Assembly (NCBI GenBank): GCA_002412925.1
Contig: DHVZ01000081.1
Span: forward strand, 35,121 to 99,120
Direction: 5' to 3'
DNA from: Anaerolineales bacterium UBA5195
GTDB lineage: Bacteria > Chloroflexota > Anaerolineae > Anaerolineales > Villigracilaceae
DNA length: 64,000 bases
Positions 40,279-49,336 of this stretch are shown one piece after another; position 1 is the stretch's first letter, and every line of letters begins with the position of its first letter. A program made the translations under genes and the position numbers. The notes under the pieces are model-generated. The model was not told the DNA's origin, made no database searches, and saw only the letters and a program-made list of their open reading frames with translations.

Positions 40279-42522
40279 ATGATTCCCGAAAAGGGCGTTT
40301 GGAATTCTATGGGGGGGGGTATCCTTGGGTTATTAATCTTGTTTGTGCCTGTTTTTGTGGGATACGATCTCTACCTTCAGTGGCATTCCCCGACGCTGGA
40401 CTTTTATCTGGATAGCCCCGGTGCTTCCACCGTACATAGCATTGTATCGGGTGGTCAGGCTGAAGCCGCCGGTCTTGAGACAGGGGATGTCATCTTGACA
40501 GTGGATGATATCCCTTTTGGGCTTTGGTATGCGCCCCAAATCGGGCGGACTCACGTCTTAAAAGTCGAACGAAGAGGAGAACAATTTTCTCTGGCGCTGC
40601 CAGCGGTGCGCGTTTTCCAACTTAATTACCTGTCTTTGGCCAGCGCAATCGTTATTGTGCTGGCTTTTTGGGGAATTGGAACGTTGTTGTTTGTACGCCG
40701 GTTTTGGAACCCCGAGATTCGCTTGCTGTTTTTACTATCCCAGACCATTGCGATGACGATCCTGTTTCCGCTGTCTTTCCAAGACCCCTGGAGCCCGCCA
40801 GGCAAGCTGCTCTTTTTGAGTATTGCCGGTCTGAATTTGACCGCTCCCCTGTTTTTTCATTACACAATCACTTTTCCTGTCAAACTTGGCACTCCCCGCC
40901 AGCGACTTTTGGGCTTGAGCCTGCTTTATGGTTTCGTGCCGGTTGTTCTCGGGGTCTGGCTGCTGGAAAATCAGGTGGGGAGGCAAGTAAGTGTTTTCTT
41001 TTTTAGCCTGGTTGTCGCAGTAGCGCTGGCTTGCATGTTTTATGTCTATCAATATCGAGCCACTCCCGATGAGCGCCGTCGTTCGCGGATCATCGTTTCT
41101 GGGACGCTGCTGGCTGGCATCCCGCCTATTCTGCTTTACTTGCTGCCCAGGGCGCTTGATTCTCCTTACATGCTGCCTGAGTGGGCAGCGGGTTTGTTTT
41201 TGATGATTGCTCCTTTTAGTTATCTTTACGCGACCTTGCGCTACAACCTGTTTGGCATTGACCGTTTGATCAATCGAACACTGGTTTACGTGATCCTGTC
41301 ACTCGGAATTTTCATGGTTTACCTGGGACCCTATTTATTTTTATATCAGTACCTCCCAGATGACTTCTTCATTCAATTGGCTTTTATTTTCGGCTTGACG
41401 TTATGGGTTGGCTGGACCTTCGATTGGATGCGGACGCGCGCGCAAAAGTTGGTAGATCATTTTTTCTATGGAGGTTGGTACGATTACCCGGCTGTAGTTG
41501 AGCTGGTCAGTGACGCCCTGGCCCGGAGCAGCACCCGTGAGAAAATTTCCAAAGTGCTTGTCAACCAGGTTTCCGATTTGATGCGCCTAAGTGGTTCCCA
41601 CCTGTGGATCGGTAATTCAAATTCCACTTTCCCTGCTCTGCCGCCAGCCCAACCCCGCTTTCGTTTTAAGTTTCAAACAGAACTTCCGGCTCAATGGACG
41701 GTCGGCTTGCACCAAGATGGCGACGATTTGTCTGAGGCAGATCAACGCATTCTGCATACCCTGGCCCAGCAAGCTGAAATCGCGTTGAATAATGCTTTCA
41801 TGATTGAAACGTTGCGCAGCCAATTGGATGAGATTCGCGCCAGCCGGGAAGCGCTCGCTCAGACCCAGCACCAATTATTGCGTTCCCGTGAAGAAGAACG
41901 GGCGCGTTTGGCGCGTGATTTGCATGACAGTCCCATCCAATCTTTAATCGGTTTAAACATTCAACTGGGGTTACTTTTGAATGCAAACGACCTCAATCTT
42001 TCCGCAAGAGAGTCCCTGACAGAAATGCGCGCCGAAGTCCGCCAGCTTTCATCCGAATTGCGCCAGGTTTGCGCTGAATTACGTCCCCCCATGCTCGATA
42101 CCCTGGGTTTGGGGGCTGCCTTGCGCGCCCTGGTCACAGAATGGGCGGATCAAAATGCAATCGAGACACACCTCAACCTGTCTCCAGATGCCCCTTTGCG
42201 TTCCTTGCCTGGAGAAGTGGCCGTCAATCTCTATCGGGTGGCCCAGGAGGCCCTGGCAAATATTGGCAAACATGCCAAAGCCCGGCATGTAAATATATCC
42301 CTGACCAGGGAAAAAACCTTCCTGGTCATGACCATTGAGGATGATGGCAAAGGGTTTAGCACCCCCGATACTTTGCACGGGTTGACAGCGCAAAGTCACT
42401 TTGGCCTGGTTGGCATGAGAGAGCGGATCGGGCTGATTGGCGGGGAATGGTCACTGAAGTCAGCACCTGGAACTGGGACGACCGTCTCTGTCCGTTGGCA
42501 CACCGCCGGGGAGCCGCAATGA
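40279..42522 (+). CDS. Sensor histidine kinase with N-terminal PDZ domain and multi-helix membrane region
   Basis: The 747-residue protein has a first membrane helix (about 12-30), an external PDZ-like domain (about 40-108; IVSGGQAEAAGLETGDVILT), then seven or so helices (about 115-385). A GAF-like region (about 400-510) precedes a NarL-type kinase core: H549 in ERARLARDLHDSPIQSL, and the ATPase domain with VGMRERIGLIGG near the C-terminus. PDZ domains bind protein C-termini, so it may sense misfolded or exported proteins. Codons 11-14 contain a run of nine G. The last four bases overlap the next gene. Confidence 0.9.
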   Translation: MIPEKGVWNSMGGGILGLLILFVPVFVGYDLYLQWHSPTLDFYLDSPGASTVHSIVSGGQAEAAGLETGDVILTVDDIPFGLWYAPQIGRTHVLKVERRGEQFSLALPAVRVFQLNYLSLASAIVIVLAFWGIGTLLFVRRFWNPEIRLLFLLSQTIAMTILFPLSFQDPWSPPGKLLFLSIAGLNLTAPLFFHYTITFPVKLGTPRQRLLGLSLLYGFVPVVLGVWLLENQVGRQVSVFFFSLVVAVALACMFYVYQYRATPDERRRSRIIVSGTLLAGIPPILLYLLPRALDSPYMLPEWAAGLFLMIAPFSYLYATLRYNLFGIDRLINRTLVYVILSLGIFMVYLGPYLFLYQYLPDDFFIQLAFIFGLTLWVGWTFDWMRTRAQKLVDHFFYGGWYDYPAVVELVSDALARSSTREKISKVLVNQVSDLMRLSGSHLWIGNSNSTFPALPPAQPRFRFKFQTELPAQWTVGLHQDGDDLSEADQRILHTLAQQAEIALNNAFMIETLRSQLDEIRASREALAQTQHQLLRSREEERARLARDLHDSPIQSLIGLNIQLGLLLNANDLNLSARESLTEMRAEVRQLSSELRQVCAELRPPMLDTLGLGAALRALVTEWADQNAIETHLNLSPDAPLRSLPGEVAVNLYRVAQEALANIGKHAKARHVNISLTREKTFLVMTIEDDGKGFSTPDTLHGLTAQSHFGLVGMRERIGLIGGEWSLKSAPGTGTTVSVRWHTAGEPQ

Positions 42523-43964
42523 CAAAGACAAAGTTTGGAGCGCCTTCAGCGTTGCGCTCAGGCAGTCCTGGCCTGGAACCTTTATCGCGCAAAGCGAAAT
42601 GGGGTTTTGCGGGGATTTCGCTCTTAATTTTTACTCTCTTGTTTTCTGTGCTCTGGATTTCTTTTACCAGGCTGCCGCCGAAACCAGCCTTGGGGGTTGT
42701 CTTGACCACACCGTTGGCAGCCAGGACACCCGATTTACCACTGACCATTCGCGCCTTTCCCGAGACGCTGGAAAATATCCATATTTTTAATGACCAATTG
42801 GCTGTCTGGGAAATGAGCGAGGCCCAATTTGAGTTTGCTGCCACCCACTATATCGGCACGCAAAAGGTTTTTGCTTCGGACGCCCGTCGCTTCCGTGCTC
42901 ATAACCCAAACTTCATCATCCTGAATTATCGCCTGGGGCCGGGTTTGGGGTATCAAAATATTAGCGAAAATTGTGAACCCGGCGGAACATGGCTGGAAGT
43001 GATCGAGGGAGAAAAATGGGTGCGCGAGTATCCGGAAAACCCGCCAGATGAGTGGTTTTTTAAATTGGATGGACAGCGCGTCCTCTTTTGTGACTGGGGG
43101 TGGTATCTGATGGATCTCAGTAATATCTCCTGGAGAGAATACTGGGCTGGCGAGGTTTTGCGCCAACTGCGCGCCAACGCGGCAGATGGGATTTTCGTAG
43201 ACAGCTTATTTCCTCCCAATTATTATGGCGGTGACAAGTTCGATCCAGAGCTACCAGGACTGGACCAGGCTTTTGAAAGAAACTGGTCATCCCAAATCGA
43301 GGCTTTCATTGATTTCGGACAAAGTGGGGATTTGGCCGCTTACCATTTCATTCCGAATGCCGGGGAGTGGGTCAATGGCCGGGATATGACTGACTATTCT
43401 GGCGCTGATGGTCTGATGGTTGAGGGCTTTGGCAGATGGGCTTCTGGGGAGTATTTTCTGGCGCAAGATGGAGACTGGCAGTTACAAATGGATCGCATCT
43501 TGAGCCTGGTCAACCTGGACAAAATCGTCTTGCTCCAACAATACGTAAACCAGGAGAATGTTGAAGACCGCCAGTTCTTGCTTGGAAGTTACCTGCTGGT
43601 CAAGGGACGCCACACTTATCTTAATCTCGAATTATCCGCGGAGCCGGAGTGGTTTCCCGAGTACAAGATTCCGATCGGAACCCCTCTGGGGGGCCTCCCA
43701 GCCTCCATCAGTTCTCTCTGGCGCTCAGATTGGGGGCTGTATGCCCGGACTTATAGCCATGGACTGGTACTGGTCAATCCATCTACCAAATTGCAAGAAG
43801 TGGTTTTTCAGAAAACCTATTATCAGGCCTTCCCGTATGGCGGCGGGGTTGTCCCCGCGGACGGCAATGTCTCAGCCTGGATGGTGGATTATTTGCCGGT
43901 CATAAATGTCAGCCTGGGTCCAAACCAGGCAGTCATCCTGCTGGAAGTGTTACCAGAACCGTAA
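42519..43964 (+). CDS. Putative membrane-anchored glycoside hydrolase (GHL15-like)
   Basis: The 481-residue protein has one anchor helix (about 28-50) and an outward-facing domain that resembles the hypothetical glycosyl-hydrolase family 15. Segments include FIILNYRLGPG, DLSNISWREYWAGEVLRQL, ADGIFVDSLF (candidate catalytic Asp at a beta-strand end) and DGLMVEGFGRW (candidate Glu). The fold would be a TIM barrel acting on extracellular polysaccharide. GGAG precedes the ATG and the gene overlaps the kinase stop by four bases, so the kinase and hydrolase are translationally coupled. Activity is inferred from family resemblance only. Confidence 0.72.
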   Translation: MTKTKFGAPSALRSGSPGLEPLSRKAKWGFAGISLLIFTLLFSVLWISFTRLPPKPALGVVLTTPLAARTPDLPLTIRAFPETLENIHIFNDQLAVWEMSEAQFEFAATHYIGTQKVFASDARRFRAHNPNFIILNYRLGPGLGYQNISENCEPGGTWLEVIEGEKWVREYPENPPDEWFFKLDGQRVLFCDWGWYLMDLSNISWREYWAGEVLRQLRANAADGIFVDSLFPPNYYGGDKFDPELPGLDQAFERNWSSQIEAFIDFGQSGDLAAYHFIPNAGEWVNGRDMTDYSGADGLMVEGFGRWASGEYFLAQDGDWQLQMDRILSLVNLDKIVLLQQYVNQENVEDRQFLLGSYLLVKGRHTYLNLELSAEPEWFPEYKIPIGTPLGGLPASISSLWRSDWGLYARTYSHGLVLVNPSTKLQEVVFQKTYYQAFPYGGGVVPADGNVSAWMVDYLPVINVSLGPNQAVILLEVLPEP

Positions 43965-43991
43965 TGCTGCTTGGCATGGGATGATTCCATG

Positions 43992-44019
43992 AAAACCGGT
44001 ACTGTGGTACCGGTTTTTT
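43992..44019 (+). terminator. Strong intrinsic terminator
   Basis: AAAACCGGTAC pairs with GTACCGGTTTT across TGTG and runs into six T. It ends the regulator-kinase-hydrolase transcript. Confidence 0.88.
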
Positions 44020-44130
44020 GTTTAATAAAGATGGTACTGAAACGGTACTTCGCCTCGATGACTTGGGGCAGGCTCTTTGCTACGATATGACTGGAATCCA
44101 TCCATTTCGTTGCGAACCGCCCGTGAGCCT

Positions 44131-44499
44131 ATGACTCGTATCCTGATCATCGATGACCAACCTGCTTTTCGCCGTCACTTGCGGCAATTGTTATCCCATG
44201 CCGGGTTCACTGTTGTCGGTGAGGCGGGCGATATCCCCGCCGCAAAAGAGTTGGTCCAGGAGCTGAAACCGGACATCGCCATCGTCGATGTAATGCTGCC
44301 GGGCGAGAGCGGGGTAGCCGGCGTACCCAAACTCAAGGCCCTGGCCGGGAATCTGCGGGTCATCCTGGTGAGCGCACACCACGATAGCGCCCGGCTGCTC
44401 CAAAAATCAGCCGAAGAAATCGGGGCAGAAGCTTTTATTGCTAAAGACGATTTGGATCTGGAGGTTGTCAGAAAATGGATAGAGAAGCCTGATGATTAA
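44131..44499 (+). CDS. Stand-alone receiver-domain protein (CheY-like)
   Basis: The 122-residue protein is a lone receiver: acidic pair at 8-9 (IIDDQ), phospho-acceptor D53 (IVDVMLPGES), Ser/Thr switch in VILVSAH and lysine in FIAKDD. There is no DNA-binding or enzymatic output, so it probably relays or modulates phosphotransfer, or acts by protein binding. The start at 44131 is preferred over an upstream frame at 44077 because it matches the family N-terminus. It lies between the hydrolase transcript and two secreted proteins. Confidence 0.88.
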   Translation: MTRILIIDDQPAFRRHLRQLLSHAGFTVVGEAGDIPAAKELVQELKPDIAIVDVMLPGESGVAGVPKLKALAGNLRVILVSAHHDSARLLQKSAEEIGAEAFIAKDDLDLEVVRKWIEKPDD

Positions 44500-44524
44500 C
44501 CTACGCTTTGCAAGGAGACATGCC

Positions 44525-45892
44525 ATGAAATCACGACAATGGTTTGAATTGTTGAGCATCCTGATGCTGGGTAGTTTGTTTTTTAGCGCCTGTGGAGGCG
44601 CACCTGGTGGAGGCACATCCGTCTGGATTGATGTGCCGTTGGATGGGTTGACCTTCCCCGAGGTACGGGCGATCAAAATCGAGGGGCATGCCGCAGCAGC
44701 GGGAGGCGTCAGCCGCGTCGAAATCTGGATCAACGGCGCGCTACTGACCACCGTCAACGATCCCCCGATGGAGGGCAACCTGGCAGTTTTCCACACTGAA
44801 TGGACTCCCCCGGCGCTCGGCGAATATACCATTCAGGCTGTGGCTTTGGACAGGGGCGGCGTATCCAGCTCCCCGGATTCCGCCCGCGTTGTTTTTGGCG
44901 AAAGGGCTGGGGGTCTGCCTGACCTGGCAATAACCAGCGTCGAAGCGATTGTAGCTGGTTATAAAGACACCATTCCTTTCTGTAATACCCGTGTCGTTTA
45001 TACCAATGCCGGCGCCGAGGCAGTGCCGGGCAATTTCGCGATCCAATTTGCTTTCGATGGCGTATCGCAGCAGACCGTCACGGTGGCGGGAGGTCTCCCG
45101 CCGGGGGCCAGTGCAGAGGCAATTTTTGTCTACCAGTTCGTTGACATGCACTATATCGGCATCAACCTCGATTCGGCCAGCGCAATTGCCGAGAGCAGCG
45201 AATCCAACAATGCCTTTGCCGAGGCGCGGATCTGCGGGACACCGACCCCGGTTGTAACGCTGACACCAACCCCCACCCCGACAGCTTTATCCCTGGCTCC
45301 GGTCATCCAGTTCGAGGCTGTTCCGCCTGAGATCAAGGCTGGCGCATGTACGACTTTGCGCTGGCATGTTGAGAACGCGCAAAGGGTGATTTTCGGCGGG
45401 GTCGACCAACCTTTCGATGGCTCTTATAAAGATTGTTTATGTAAGAGTGAGCTTTATACTTTGAAGGTAATCAAAGCGGATGGGACCGAGGAACGCCGTA
45501 CGGCAAACATTAACGTGACCGGATTCTGTCTGACCGAAGTGGCTCCCCCGCCAGATCAGCCTCCGTCCTCATCAGACACCACTCCGCCGCCCGCACCGAG
45601 CCCTGTTGTGCCCGCCAATGGGCTGGAACTTTCCTGCCGATCGACACAAACCCTGGCCTGGCTGCCAGTCAGCGACCCCAGCGGCATCTCCGGCTATTAC
45701 GTCAAACTCGAGATGGAAGTGAAACCGGGGCAATGGAAATCTGCCGGTGGCTATGGCCCGATTAGCGGCAAACAGGTGACTGTCAATGTCCAATGCGGCG
45801 GCCGCTACCGCTGGATGGTGCGCGCCCAGGATGGGGCCGGCAACTACAGTAATTGGTCTGCGCTCTCGACCTTCGCGGTGACGCTCAATTGA
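44525..45892 (+). CDS. Lipoprotein with Ig-like, CARDB-like and FN3-like domains
   Basis: The 455-residue protein has a lipoprotein signal (1-22) with the lipobox FFSAC. Then come an Ig-like domain (about 30-125; IKIEGHAAAAGGVSRVEIWI), a CARDB-like domain (about 136-235; PDLAITSVEA, IAESSESNNAF), a Thr/Pro spacer, a second Ig-like domain (about 255-335) with paired cysteines, and a C-terminal FN3-like module (about 365-455). It should be anchored outside the membrane as an adhesion or scaffold protein. GGAG precedes the ATG at 44525; the longer frame at 44492 would bury the signal. Confidence 0.85.
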   Translation: MKSRQWFELLSILMLGSLFFSACGGAPGGGTSVWIDVPLDGLTFPEVRAIKIEGHAAAAGGVSRVEIWINGALLTTVNDPPMEGNLAVFHTEWTPPALGEYTIQAVALDRGGVSSSPDSARVVFGERAGGLPDLAITSVEAIVAGYKDTIPFCNTRVVYTNAGAEAVPGNFAIQFAFDGVSQQTVTVAGGLPPGASAEAIFVYQFVDMHYIGINLDSASAIAESSESNNAFAEARICGTPTPVVTLTPTPTPTALSLAPVIQFEAVPPEIKAGACTTLRWHVENAQRVIFGGVDQPFDGSYKDCLCKSELYTLKVIKADGTEERRTANINVTGFCLTEVAPPPDQPPSSSDTTPPPAPSPVVPANGLELSCRSTQTLAWLPVSDPSGISGYYVKLEMEVKPGQWKSAGGYGPISGKQVTVNVQCGGRYRWMVRAQDGAGNYSNWSALSTFAVTLN

Positions 45893-46039
45893 TCCGGTCT
45901 CAAGAGAAAAAGCAGAAGATGAAAAATACTGACCAATAACCTCACTTACCTTCTTGGCGCCGTCCCTTGGGATGTTTCGCAAGGGACGGCGGTCGGAGTG
46001 TTTTTCAAAACCAGCACTCGATTTTTTATGGAGGATCAG

Positions 46040-49000
46040 ATGAAAAACTATCGTTCATGCGCTGTCGTAGGGGTACTAATCCTGGCAAGTTTGTGTCTCC
46101 TGGCGGCTGGGTTGTATTCCTTCCCCGGGCGGGCCCGCGCCTTGAATTCCAGACCGCTGGTTTTGATCCACAGCCCCTTAAATCGGGATGAATTCAAAAC
46201 AGGAGCGATGGTGAATGTTCATGCCACGGCACGCTCGCAGTCAGGGATTGTGCGGATGGAGCTTTGGGCTAACGATACGCTGGTTGCCGAGAAAAGCGTG
46301 CAAAACGGTGCGCAAACCAAATTATTGACGCTTTCTGCAAACTGGACGCCGCTAAACCCCGGCAGCCACACGCTGGTTGTCCGCGCCATTTCTGCAAACG
46401 GCGTCAACGGGCAATCATCCATTGCGCTCACAACCGTTGAGGATGGCAGCCTGCCCACGCACCGGGTTCAAGAGGGTGAAACCCTGGAAACAATTGCCAC
46501 GCAGCATGGCTCCACGCCTGAAGAAATTGGCGCGCTAAATCCCGGCCTCGGCCCTTCTGACCCGGTGCCAGGTTCTGAGGTGGTCGTACCTGAAGGCGGA
46601 GAGCCTCCGGTTGAAAGCGGCGCGCCTCCCGCAGGCGGCAGCGAAGCGCCAGCCCCGGAGGCGGAGCCACCCGCTTCCCTCAGTTTTCTCAACCTGTTTT
46701 TTGGAATTTTCGAAAATTTCAACCCGGCGCCGGATCCCGGCGAACCAACCGGTTTGCGTCTCGAAGTGATTTCACTGCAGACTACAACCTCCTACGAGGG
46801 GCTGCACTGCTATGTTGGGCTGGCGGGGAGTACCCCGGCCTGGTATCCAGACTTCGACGGAGACCAGACCACCGACGATTCATTTTCCCCTTACAGCGGC
46901 GCGGGCGCCGGGGGCGCAAGCTGGGATGCAGGTGAGTATCTTTCAGGCGAGGATGTCCCTGCCTTTTTCTGGCCCGAAAACCTGCCCATTCCATTTGAAA
47001 TTTCGTGTGTGGGAATTACCAGCGGCGGGACCGAAGCGCTCGAACTTGGGCGGCTCAAAATGGAAATTCCCCCCGACCAATGGGATGGGATTGTGCGCCG
47101 TGTAAACGCGACTGGAGCAGAAGGTTCCTATACGGTGGGCTATCGCGTCATTCCCCTTGAGCACGAGGCGCGCGGTGAACCAAAATGGATCGATCCTAAT
47201 ATGACCAGCCCCAACAACGTCCGCCTGGATGACCGGCGCAACTCCCTGCGCTGGGATTACTTGCCGCGACCGGAGGAGGAGCCCATCGACGGTTTCCGCA
47301 TTTACCTGAACGGCAACCTGCAATGGATCGAACCCGCCGATTCGCGCGAGAGCGGCCTGCCTTACGAGTGGTTCAACCCTCCCTGCGGAAGTCTCTACAC
47401 CTTTGGGGTCAGCGCTTATCGTTTGGGCTTCCCCGATGGGCCGGAATCTTATCCGGGCGAGGTCGCTTTGGGACAGCGCGCGGTGGATTGCACCCGCGAG
47501 ATCCAGATCGAGTTCCTGACACTGGAGACGCATGATCTGGGCGGCGATGGACGCTACGAAGACCGTCATGGGGATGTCGGCCCCGCCTATGGAAACTTTT
47601 TCGCCAACGAACAGCAAATCACTTTTGATGGCGGCGATCTTGGTTATGGGCTCGATATGCCAAACGGGCTGCGTCACAATACAGTTTACGATCTGGGCGA
47701 AATGTCTGCCGATCGTGGTTGGCGTTTCAGTGGCATCACCTCCACGATTGTAGATATGCCGCCCGGTGGAACTTTCGAGTATGGTTTTCACATTTCAGAC
47801 GAGGACTCAGGCCGTTGTCATGATTCTGACGATCCCGGTTGTCACGACTTGATCTGCGAGGGACAATCTGTGATTTATTACGACCACGACACCCTCTTTG
47901 ACCAGGTCCATGAAGAAGGGATTACTTCGGATGACGGTCGCTGCACCTTGAGGGTTCGCTGGGGTCCGGCCTTTGGCAACCCCGTCGGCACGGGAACTGC
48001 CGGATGGGAACCGCTTCCATGGATCCAGGTCGAGGAACTTGTCATCGATGAAGGCACAGGCGCAATACGTATCCATGTCCGCAATACCGGCACGGCCACC
48101 TGGCCCTGGCGCGACCTGAAGGTGGAACTACGCACCCGTGATGGCGCCTCGCTCGGCGTTTATACCTGGCCGCGGTTTGCCCTGGAAGCCGGCGAGCGCA
48201 GGGTGCTGGAAAAGCCAGAAATGCGCGTTGGCGCGCCCTTCGATGCCTGTATCGTGATCGACCCGGACAACGAAGTTCCTGAAGAATATGAGCGCTCCGG
48301 CGCGTTGTATCATGGGCCAATCTGCCCACAGCGGCCCGACTTGACAATCACCAATGTTCAATTCGAATCACCGACCAGGCGGATTCTTGTCACCGTTCAA
48401 AATATCGGCGACGGCCCAGTCACGAATCGAGCATTGAGCCTGAAGGCCTATTTACCAGATGGCAGCCTGGCCTACCTGGAAGATACCGATACCGGAGTCA
48501 CCCTGGCCCCTCGCGAGACACGCGTGTTTGACCTTCCAGGCGTGACCGAATCATCACGCAGCAGGCTGGCAGCTGGCTACACCGTCACGGTCAACCCTGA
48601 TGCCACCATCCCAGAATCAGACACCGGGAACAACTCCTTCTCTATCGCCGCTTACCGATTCCGCATGTGGCCGGACTGTAGCGCCTATATTCCACACTAT
48701 CATGGGTTGGGCAGCACCGCGCGCATCTTTATCACAGCCGAGGTTCTCAGCGGAACCGCAGCTCACACTGTTTTGGAATCGTCCCGGACCAGCACCCTGA
48801 ATTCCACGGAAACTTTCGCCTATGGTTACAACCATTTTTGGCACCAGGGGAATATGAACTTGAACAGCTGTTCATCCAACGACTCGCAGGAGTTTAGACT
48901 CCTGGGAGATGAATCCCTGCGTGTCAGCATTCATGCTGATTTCCTGGCAGGCAGGGTCGGAAGCCGCGAAAACCTGGGAACTGTCACGGATGTTTTCGGG

Positions 49001-49144
49001 GTGGAACGTTTTCGCAACTTTACTGCCTACACGGATGGTATGAGCATTTTCCGTACCTTTTGTCCGCGCTATGAAGCCTCCCCAATCACAGGAGTATCGG
49101 AAAACTGGTTCGCCTATTTCTGCATCGGGCAGATTGCGCCATAA
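46040..49144 (+). CDS. Large secreted protein with LysM and CARDB-like domains
   Basis: The 1034-residue protein starts with a signal peptide or anchor (about 5-30). An Ig-like domain (about 40-130) is followed by a LysM peptidoglycan/chitin-binding module (about 135-180; HRVQEGETLETIATQHGSTP) and a Pro/Glu/Ala-rich spacer (185-225). Several beta-rich modules follow, two with CARDB features (about 660-760, VEELVIDEGTGAIRI; and about 765-870, PDLTITNVQF, IPESDTGNNSFS), and a Cys-containing C-terminal domain. The likely role is a cell-wall-attached surface protein. GGAGG precedes the ATG at 46040. It shares modules with the preceding lipoprotein. Confidence 0.84.
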   Translation: MKNYRSCAVVGVLILASLCLLAAGLYSFPGRARALNSRPLVLIHSPLNRDEFKTGAMVNVHATARSQSGIVRMELWANDTLVAEKSVQNGAQTKLLTLSANWTPLNPGSHTLVVRAISANGVNGQSSIALTTVEDGSLPTHRVQEGETLETIATQHGSTPEEIGALNPGLGPSDPVPGSEVVVPEGGEPPVESGAPPAGGSEAPAPEAEPPASLSFLNLFFGIFENFNPAPDPGEPTGLRLEVISLQTTTSYEGLHCYVGLAGSTPAWYPDFDGDQTTDDSFSPYSGAGAGGASWDAGEYLSGEDVPAFFWPENLPIPFEISCVGITSGGTEALELGRLKMEIPPDQWDGIVRRVNATGAEGSYTVGYRVIPLEHEARGEPKWIDPNMTSPNNVRLDDRRNSLRWDYLPRPEEEPIDGFRIYLNGNLQWIEPADSRESGLPYEWFNPPCGSLYTFGVSAYRLGFPDGPESYPGEVALGQRAVDCTREIQIEFLTLETHDLGGDGRYEDRHGDVGPAYGNFFANEQQITFDGGDLGYGLDMPNGLRHNTVYDLGEMSADRGWRFSGITSTIVDMPPGGTFEYGFHISDEDSGRCHDSDDPGCHDLICEGQSVIYYDHDTLFDQVHEEGITSDDGRCTLRVRWGPAFGNPVGTGTAGWEPLPWIQVEELVIDEGTGAIRIHVRNTGTATWPWRDLKVELRTRDGASLGVYTWPRFALEAGERRVLEKPEMRVGAPFDACIVIDPDNEVPEEYERSGALYHGPICPQRPDLTITNVQFESPTRRILVTVQNIGDGPVTNRALSLKAYLPDGSLAYLEDTDTGVTLAPRETRVFDLPGVTESSRSRLAAGYTVTVNPDATIPESDTGNNSFSIAAYRFRMWPDCSAYIPHYHGLGSTARIFITAEVLSGTAAHTVLESSRTSTLNSTETFAYGYNHFWHQGNMNLNSCSSNDSQEFRLLGDESLRVSIHADFLAGRVGSRENLGTVTDVFGVERFRNFTAYTDGMSIFRTFCPRYEASPITGVSENWFAYFCIGQIAP

Positions 49145-49166
49145 CCATCAAACCTGAGCTCGACTA

Positions 49167-49219
49167 TTCCGGAACAGCCTGCAGCCATCTTGCCTGGCTG
49201 TTCCGGAAGATGATTTTTT
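49167..49219 (+). terminator. Intrinsic terminator after the LysM protein gene
   Basis: TTCCGGAACAGCC pairs with GGCTGTTCCGGAA around a 16-base loop; a T run starts at 49213. Confidence 0.75.
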
Positions 49220-49336
49220 ATTTTCCTCCCAGCGCTGATAATGTTCTTTCTCGATCTTCAGTCTCAGTCGCCAAATGCGCCCAACAGGTCACGAATCTTC
49301 GCACCCTGTTTGTTTGAGGCAACCAACTATTTTGAG

